The notes beneath the pieces were generated by a model, which saw nothing but the letters and a program-made list of their open reading frames with translations, was not told the DNA's origin and made no database searches. This document shows, piece by piece, positions 24,401 to 33,400 of a stretch of 64,000 nucleotides of DNA (position 1 is the stretch's first letter; each line of letters starts with the position of its first letter). The stretch is taken from the NCBI GenBank assembly GCA_017654935.2, contig CM065684.1, positions 58,631,756 to 58,695,755 on the forward strand. The letters run 5' to 3'. This DNA is from Phymorhynchus buccinoides. Its lineage: Eukaryota; Mollusca; Gastropoda; Neogastropoda; Raphitomidae. The translations under genes and the position numbers were made by a program.

Positions 24401-27400
24401 CAACTGACAAGTCATGACCCAGCCAGTCAGTTCCTTAGCCCCTTATGCAAAAATCAAGAAAATAATAAGAAAAATGAACCAAAGAAAACGCACACAAATA
24501 TACATGTTAGCAAACCTATAACTAGCTATTCTACATTGTTACGCGCGCGTTGTTGTACGAGTTTTAACGGGATTAATACTAATTTTATGCAGCTACTGAC
24601 CAAACTTCCAAGTGGCGGAATGAAGAAGAAGAATCCTCCCCACAAGACAGTCGCAGCTCTGGTCTCGCCAAGGGCTCGGGGTAAGCGCGAGCAGGTGGAA
24701 GGGGTTCCGGACCGGCCACAGCTTTCTTCCAGGACTCCAGTGAACGCCAGGGACGATGACGGGGAAGGGAGGACAATGAGGAACCAAACAAAAAGGGGTG
24801 AAGATGGCGATGAGGATGAAGAGAAGAGATGATGTCAGCCGAAGCTCAACAGCTTCGCTATCCCCACGTCTAGGACTCGTGCAGGATAAACAATTAATAA
24901 CAGGATCCTTCAGGGACGTGGCCCTCACCACACCTCAGCACTGGGCGGCCGTAGGTGGACAGAACGATGAAAAGGAGAAAGGATGAAGCGATGAAGCGAT
25001 GTTGCTTAACTGAAGGAAAAATATGGAGTGACGTTTGACCGGTATAAAACTCATGAAGTCGCCAGTTGAATGAGGAGTCTCGCGAGAGGTCAGAGCTAAC
25101 ACGGGTTGCACGGATTTCACAAGTAGGTTGTCTCGATTAGGTTCAAAGAAAAGGAAAGATCTCGGGGTCCTTTGCGATCGAGTGGTAGACTGTGCCTTTC
25201 TCGGTCTGTTCAGAAGAACAATGTCACAAACTCGTGACAGTCTGTAAGATAATCGCTCAACACTATTCACTATGCTCCCACCAAATGCAAAGACATTCAC
25301 TGCCAAGCACCCTGCCATGTGTTTGTCTGTAAGATATTCGCTCAACACTATTCGCTATGCTCCCACCAAATGCAAAGACATTCACTGCCAAGCACCCTGC
25401 CATGTGTTTGTCTGTTTTTAGAGCTTTTGTCACTGTTTCTGCTGTTAAAGCGATGCATGCTCACTCCCAAAAAAATAGTTACTTCCCTCTTGTCGGCTGA
25501 GATGCAACGGACAGCCAAGAACATAAAAAAATACATGAGGATAGATCAAAGAATGATGTACAATGATTATAATCCGTACGGAAAACAAAAGTAAAGGTAA
25601 AGTCTTACCTGGGTGTGGATGTGGTGATCTGGTATTTTATGAATATTAAGGCGATACTTTTTTTTCCAAACTAAGTTCCCTGGACCTTATAAAATGACTG
25701 AAAATATAGGGGGGGAGGATCTGTTATATATGTAACAGAATCAGATTTTTGTGTAAAGTTTGGGTGGAACGTCTTATTATTACAGCTATGCGCTGTAAAA
25801 TATAGACTTTTCGCTTGACTCTCTAACCATGCGATGTATTTTAAATGTACATTCAGTAACAAAGTCGCAATGGTAATTTGTGGTGGTTTCTTACATGGAA
25901 TTAATGTAGTTAATACACATAGTTATAGTTGAACCGGGAAAGGAGAATCACACAAGGTTTTCCATTTGTAGCTGAAGCTTGAAACCGCAGGATGTGAGTC
26001 AACTACTTGCAAACATTTTTTAGAAAAATTAGGTGTGGGCAGTATATATATAGTCCGAAATATTTGCCTAATAAATTTCACCACAGCCTTCCCACTTGTT
26101 TTTTCTATTGTTTTGTATGCTATTTATGACTATGAAAGGAAAACAAGTATCGTCATCGATCCAAGTGGGAACTGTCATCATCATCTCCGTCCTAGTCAAC
26201 TCGGTGTTGTTTTCTAGAATTCAACCTTTGATCACCATGGCATCCATCTCTCAGACTGGATCCAGCATGGGGGAGACTAACCTCTTTGTCACCATCAAGA
26301 GGTCCGTGGACAAGATTACCAGATTTGAGTCACATGTGAATTTTACATGTATTTTAAATGTGACTCTTTCTGGCAGTAGGAGACAGGCATGGTCAAAGGA
26401 CAGTAGTCCGAAATATTTGCCTAATAAATTTCACCACAGCCTTCCCACTTGTTGTTTTTTCTATTGTTTTGTATGCTATTTATGGCCAGTATATATAGAA
26501 AATAGAATATAGAAAAGGAAGTGGGAACTAGGAGTCTTTGTGTCGTGTGATGCGCAACGTTTGATGTTTACCATCTTTTTCTGACTATAAGGCACCTTAT
26601 TATAAGTGCACCCCCAACATTTTACCAAAAATTTAAGTTTTGTTATTATTTTTTCCTACTATACAGTGGTACCCCTCTAATAAGACGCTCGCAAATGCGA
26701 CTTCTCCTCACATACGACTGATTTTTTTTTTCCCGAACACATTCCACTATATAACCTATGCCGCAAATACGACTTTTCCTGAGTTCCGACTTACGACCCG
26801 ATTTCAGGGGTTGAGATGCGACCACAATCTCATCTTTTTGCAGTCAAGTTCGTGCAAATCGATCTCTCGATGAAAAGCAGACGAACTCGTGATCGAAAGT
26901 CATGGCAACGGGTCCGATGGCAACTTCGATGGCCCATGTTGCACTCACACACAAACTACACATAACAGTACAGACCTAATCTTCGCCATAACAGACCTAC
27001 TAAATACTGGATTATGCACAACGACACAACACAACACAAAACATGACAAAGTAACGCTCTGGCAGTTCATTTTTAGTCACAGTTTGCACACACAGAACTT
27101 TTACCGCGCATACAACTCAGCTGACAAAATGGCGCCGCAGATACGAAATCACGGCAAACGCTAATGTGCCAGCTGCTTTCATTTATCGGATTTTGTGAGT
27201 TGTTTGCATTCAGCGAGAGTTGTAGTGCACACACTAACGCTGATTTATCAGTCTGATAGCGGAAAGGAGCTGCTTTTCAACTTTTTTTTGGTAAAGTGAA
27301 AGCATTCTGATTCACTGAGTTCTAACTTATGGAGTATGACAGATCACCTAGTTTCAACTTGGAAGTTGACTTCGCATTTACGTGTGCACTCTGTTCTTCT

Positions 27401-30400
27401 ACTCCCTGTTCTTCTTCAAGTCAGTGATCGATATGGCGACTCGGAAAAGATGCTTGGTCCTCTAATAAGACCACCCCTCAGATATGACTTTTTTCACCGC
27501 ACTTTCAAGGTCTTATTAGAGGGGTACCACTGTATTAGTAGTCACATTATAAGGCGCAAGGGTCGCCTTCTGAGTAAAAAGTATCGCCTTATAGTCCAAA
27601 AAACACTGTAGACATTTTTGGTTAAAAATCCACTTGTCTGTCCAAGTATTGTCCATGCACAGCTTTGCGTGACTGTGTCGCTGGACTAGCACTAGCAGTG
27701 AAGCGCTTTTCAGGCGAATTTCAGAGATGATTGTGTTGAAAATAGTAGTAATGCGAAACAGTACATTGTTTATGCATGGGTGCTACTCTTTCATTTTTAC
27801 ACTGATTTCAGTATTTTGTATTTTTCCAGAAACTGAACTTCAGGTTTTTTTTGTCTCGTTATATCTATCCCTTAAGTTGCCCCCCTGAATCTTCTGATGC
27901 CGGGGCCACGGGTCCCTGGACTTTTGCCTTTCAGGTGTTTTTTCATTTTGGGGAGTTGCACCAATGTTTCTGTATGATGCCTCAGGTGGCAATGGTGAGC
28001 GTACTACACCTGAAGGACGACCGGTGTGCCATGGAGACTCACCTCATCGCACAGTACGCCAAGATGGCGGGGCAGGCGGTCTACAACCTACAGGTGATCA
28101 ACTTGTTTCTTCCTGAAACTGAGTGCTCATTCTCTTTGTTTCTTCCTGAAACTGAGTGCTCATTTTCTTGGTTTCTTCCTGATGCTCATTCTCTTGGTTT
28201 CTTCCTGATGCTCATTCTCTTGGTTTCTTCATGAAACTGAATGCTCATTCTCTTTGTTTCTTCCTGAAACTGAGTGCTCATTCTCTTGGTTTCTTCCTGA
28301 TGCTCATTCTCTTTGTTTCTTCATGAAACTGAATGCTCATTCTCTTTGTTTCTTCCTGAAACTGAATGCTCATTCTCTTTGTTTCTTCATGAAACTGAAT
28401 GCTCATTCTCTTTGTTTCTTCATGAAACTGAATGCTCATTCTCTTTGTTTCTTCATGAAACTGAATGCTCATTCTCTTTGTTTCCTCTGAAAATAATGCA
28501 CATTCTCTTTGTTTCTTCATGAAACTGAATGCACATTCTCTTTGTTTCTTCATGAAACTGAATGCTCATTCTCTTTGTTTCTTCATGAAACTGAATGCTC
28601 ATTCTCTTTGTTTCTTCATGAAACTGAATGCTCATTCTCTTTGTTTCTTCATGAAACTGAATGCTCATTCTCTTTGTTTCTTCATGAAACTGAATGCTCA
28701 TTCTCTTTGTTTCTTCATGAAACTGAATGCTCATTCTCTTTGTTTCTTCATGAAACTGAATGCTCATTCTCTTTGTTTCTTCATGAAACTGAATGCTCAT
28801 TCTCTTTGTTTCTTCATGAAACTGAATGCTCATTCTCTTTGTTTCTTCATGAAACTGAATGCTCATTCTCTTTGTTTCTTCATGAAACTGAATGCTCATT
28901 CTCTTTGTTTCTTCATGAAACTGAATGCTCATTCTCTTTGTTTCTTCATGAAACTGAATGCTCATTCTCTTTGTTTCTTCATGAAACTGAATGCTCATTC
29001 TCTTTGTTTCTTCATGAAACTGAATGCTCATTCTCTTTGTTTCTTCATGAAACTGAATGCTCATTCTCTTTGTTTCTTCATGAAACTGAATGCTCATTCT
29101 CTTTGTTTCTTCATGAAACTGAATGCTCATTCTCTTTGTTTCTTCATGAAACTGAATGCTCATTCTCTTTGTTTCTTCATGAAACTGAATGCTCATTCTC
29201 TTTGTTTCTTCATGAAACTGAATGCTCATTCTCTTTGTTTCTTCATGAAACTGAATGCTCATTCTCTTTGTTTCTTCATGAAACTGAATGCTCATTCTCT
29301 TTGTTTCTTCATGAAACTGAATGCTCATTCTCTTTGTTTCTTCATGAAACTGAATGCTCATTCTCTTTGTTTCTTCATGAAACTGAATGCTCATTCTCTT
29401 TGTTTCTTCATGAAACTGAATGCTCATTCTCTTTGTTTCTTCATGAAACTGAATGCTCATTCTCTTTGTTTCTTCATGAAACTGAATGCTCATTCTCTTT
29501 GTTTCTTCATGAAACTGAATGCTCATTCTCTTTGTTTCTTCATGAAACTGAATGCTCATTCTCTTTGTTTCTTCATGAAACTGAATGCTCATTCTCTTTG
29601 TTTCTTCATGAAACTGAATGCTCATTCTCTTTGTTTCTTCATGAAACTGAATGCTCATTCTCTTTGTTTCTTCATGAAACTGAATGCTCATTCTCTTTGT
29701 TTCTTCATGAAACTGAATGCTCATTCTCTTTGTTTCTTCATGAAACTGAATGCTCATTCTCTTTGTTTCTTCATGAAACTGAATGCTCATTCTCTTTGTT
29801 TCTTCATGAAACTGAATGCTCATTCTCTTTGTTTCTTCATGAAACTGAATGCTCATTCTCTTTGTTTCTTCATGAAACTGAATGCTCATTCTCTTTGTTT
29901 CTTCATGAAACTGAATGCTCATTCTCTTTGTTTCTTCATGAAACTGAATGCTCATTCTCTTTGTTTCTTCATGAAACTGAATGCTCATTCTCTTTGTTTC
30001 TTCATGAAACTGAATGCTCATTCTCTTTGTTTCTTCATGAAACTGAATGCTCATTCTCTTTGTTTCTTCATGAAACTGAATGCTCATTCTCTTTGTTTCT
30101 TCATGAAACTGAATGCTCATTCTCTTTGTTTCTTCATGAAACTGAATGCTCATTCTCTTTGTTTCTTCATGAAACTGAATGCTCATTCTCTTTGTTTCTT
30201 CATGAAACTGAATGCTCATTCTCTTTGTTTCTTCATGAAACTGAATGCTCATTCTCTTTGTTTCTTCATGAAACTGAATGCTCATTCTCTTTGTTTCTTC
30301 ATGAAACTGAATGCTCATTCTCTTTGTTTCTTCATGAAACTGAATGCTCATTCTCTTTGTTTCTTCATGAAACTGAATGCTCATTCTCTTTGTTTCTTCA

Positions 30401-33400
30401 TGAAACTGAATGCTCATTCTCTTTGTTTCTTCATGAAACTGAATGCTCATTCTCTTTGTTTCTTCATGAAACTGAATGCTCATTCTCTTTGTTTCTTCAT
30501 GAAACTGAATGCTCATTCTCTTTGTTTCTTCATGAAACTGAATGCTCATTCTCTTTGTTTCTTCATGAAACTGAATGCTCATTCTCTTTGTTTCTTCATG
30601 AAACTGAATGCTCATTCTCTTTGTTTCTTCATGAAACTGAATGCTCATTCTCTTTGTTTCTTCATGAAACTGAATGCTCATTCTCTTTGTTTCTTCATGA
30701 AACTGAATGCTCATTCTCTTTGTTTCTTCATGAAACTGAATGCTCATTCTCTTTGTTTCTTCATGAAACTGAATGCTCATTCTCTTTGTTTCTTCATGAA
30801 ACTGAATGCTCATTCTCTTTGTTTCTTCATGAAACTGAATGCTCATTCTCTTTGTTTCTTCATGAAACTGAATGCTCATTCTCTTTGTTTTTTCTGAATG
30901 CTCATTCTCTTTGTTTCTTCCTGAAACTGAATGCTCATTCTCTTTGTTTCTTCATGAAACTGAATGCTCATTCTCTTTTTGTCTTCATGAAACTGAATGC
31001 TCATTCTCTTTGTTTCTTCATGAAACTGAATGCTCATTCTCTTTGTTTCTTCATGAAACTGAATGCTCATTCTCTTTGTTTCTTCATGAAACTGAATGCT
31101 CATTCTCTTTGTTTCTTGAAACTGAATGCTCATTCTCTTTGTTTCTTCATGAAACTGAATGCTCATTCTCTTTGTTTCTTCATGAAACTGAATGCTCATT
31201 CTCTTTGTTTCTTCATGAAACTGAATGCTCATTCTCTTTGTTTCTTCATGAATGCTCATTCTCTGAATGCTCATTCTCTTTGTTTCTTCATGAAACTGAA
31301 TGCTCATTCTCTTTGTTTCTTCATGAAACTGAATGCTCATTCTCTTTGTTTCTTCATGAAACTGAATGCTCATTCTCTTTGTTTCTTCATGAAACTGAAT
31401 GCTCATTCTCTTTGTTTCTTCATGAAACTGAATGCTCATTCTCTTTGTTTCTTCATGAAACTGAATGCTCATTCTCTTTGTTTCTTCATGAAACTGAATG
31501 CTCATTTTCTTTGTTTCTTCATGAAACTGAATGCTCATTCTCTTTGTTTCTTCATGAAACTGAATGCTCATTCTCTTTGTTTCTTCATGAAACTGAAACT
31601 GAATGCTCATTCTCTTTGTTTCTTCATGAAACTGAATGCTCATTCTCTTTGTTTCTTCATGAAACTGAATGCTCATTCTCTTTGTTCCTTCATGAAACTG
31701 AATGCTCATTCTCTTTGTTTCTTCATGAAACTGAATGCTCATTCTCTTTGTTTCTTCATGAAACTGAATGCTCATTCTCTTTGTTTCTTCATGAAACTGA
31801 ATGCTCATTCTCTTTGTTTCTTCATGATTCTCTTTGTTTCTTCATGAAACTGAATGCTCATTCTCTTTGTTTCTTCATGAAACTGAATGCTCATTCTCTT
31901 TGTTTCTTCATTCTCTTTGTTTCTTCATGAAACTGAATGCTCATTCTCTTTGTTTCTTCATGAAACTGAATGCTCATTCTCTTTGTTTCTTCATGAAACT
32001 GAATGCTCATTCTCTTTGTTTCTTCATGAAACTGAATGCTCATTCTCTTTGTTTCTTCATGAAACTGAATGCTCATTCTCTTTGTTTCTTCATGAAACTG
32101 AATGCTCATTCTCTTTGTTTCTTCATGAAACTGAATGCTCATTCTCTTTGTTTCTTCATGAAACTGAATGCTCATTCTCTTTGTTTCTTCATGAAACTGA
32201 ATGCTCATTCTCTTTGTTTCTTCATGAAACTGAATGCTCATTCTCTTTGTTTCTTCATGAAACTGAATGCTCATTCTCTTTGTTTCTTCATGAAACTGAA
32301 TGCTCATTCTCTTTGTTCATGAAACTTCATGAAACTGAATGCTCATTCTCTTTGTTTCTTCATGAAACTGAATGCTCATTCTCTTTGTTTCTTCTTTGTT
32401 TCTGCTCATTCTCTTTGTTTCTCATGAAACTGAATGCTCATTCTCTTTGTTTCTTCATGAAACTGAATGCTCATTCTCTTTGTTTCTTCATGAAACTGAA
32501 TGCTCATTCTCTTTGTTTCTTCATGAAACTGAATGCTCATTCTCTTTGTTTCTTCATGAAACTGAATGCTCATTCTCTTTGTTTCTTCCTGAAGCTGAAT
32601 GCTCATTCTCTTTGTTTCTTCATGAAACTGAATGCTCATTCTCTTTGTTTCTTCCTGAAGCTGAATGCACATTCTCTTTGTTTCTTCCTGATGCTCATTC
32701 TCTTTGTTTCTTCCTGAAACTGAATGCTCATTCTCTTTGTTCCTTCATGAAACTGAATGCACATTCTCTTTGTTTCTTCCTGATGCTCATTCTCTTTGTT
32801 TCTTCATGAAACTGAATGCTCATACTCTTTGTTCCTTCATGAAACTGAATGCACATTCTCTTTGTTTCTTCATGAAACTGAATGCTCATTCTCTTTGTTT
32901 CTTCATGAAACTGAATGCTCATTCTCTTTGTTTCTTCATGAAACTGAATGCTTCATTGCTCATTCTCTTTGTTTCTTCATGAAACTGAATGCTCATTCTC
33001 TTTGTTTCTTCATGAAACTGAATGCTCATTCTCTTTGTTTCTTCATGAAACTGAATGCTCATTCTCTTTGTTTCTTCATGAAACTGAATGCTCATTCTCT
33101 TTGTTTCTTCATGAAACTGAATGCTCATTCTCTTTGTTTCTTCATGAAACTGAATGCTCATTCTCTTTGTTTCTTCATGAAACTGAATGCTCATTCTCTT
33201 TGTTTCTTCATGAAACTGAATGCTCATTCTCTTTGTTTCTTCATGAAACTGAATGCTCATTCTCTTTGTTCCTGAAACTGAATGCTCATTCTCTTTGTTT
33301 CTTCATGAAACTGAATGCTCATTCTCTTTGTTTCTTCATGAAACTGAATGCTCATTCTCTTTGTTTCTTCATGAAACTGAATGCTCATTCTCTTTGTTTC

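Larger units (their letters stand above)
8350..25239 (-). mobile_element. Complete Gmr1-like Ty3/Gypsy LTR retrotransposon, with nested DIRS in its 3' LTR
   Basis: The termini are TGTCACGA and TCGTGACA, flanked by a 5-bp target duplication GTCTG (8345-8349 and 25240-25244). The 3' LTR (left) is 8350-16816 including a 5992-bp insert, and the 5' LTR (right) is 22765-25239. Once the insert is removed, both LTRs are 2475 bp. A polypurine tract lies next to the 3' LTR and a tRNA-Pro-like primer site next to the 5' LTR. At least five LTR substitutions are visible by eye (for example 8642, 8973, 9279), implying about 0.2% divergence and a recent insertion. It sits inside an 81-bp minisatellite in CGRRF1 intron 3, opposite in strand to the host gene. 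Confidence 0.95.

Noticed and set aside
28453..31847. Very long open frames of 800-1100 codons on both strands
   Set aside because: They arise only because the 33-bp unit is divisible by three and lacks stops; they are open on both strands and in several frames, and lie in an intron.
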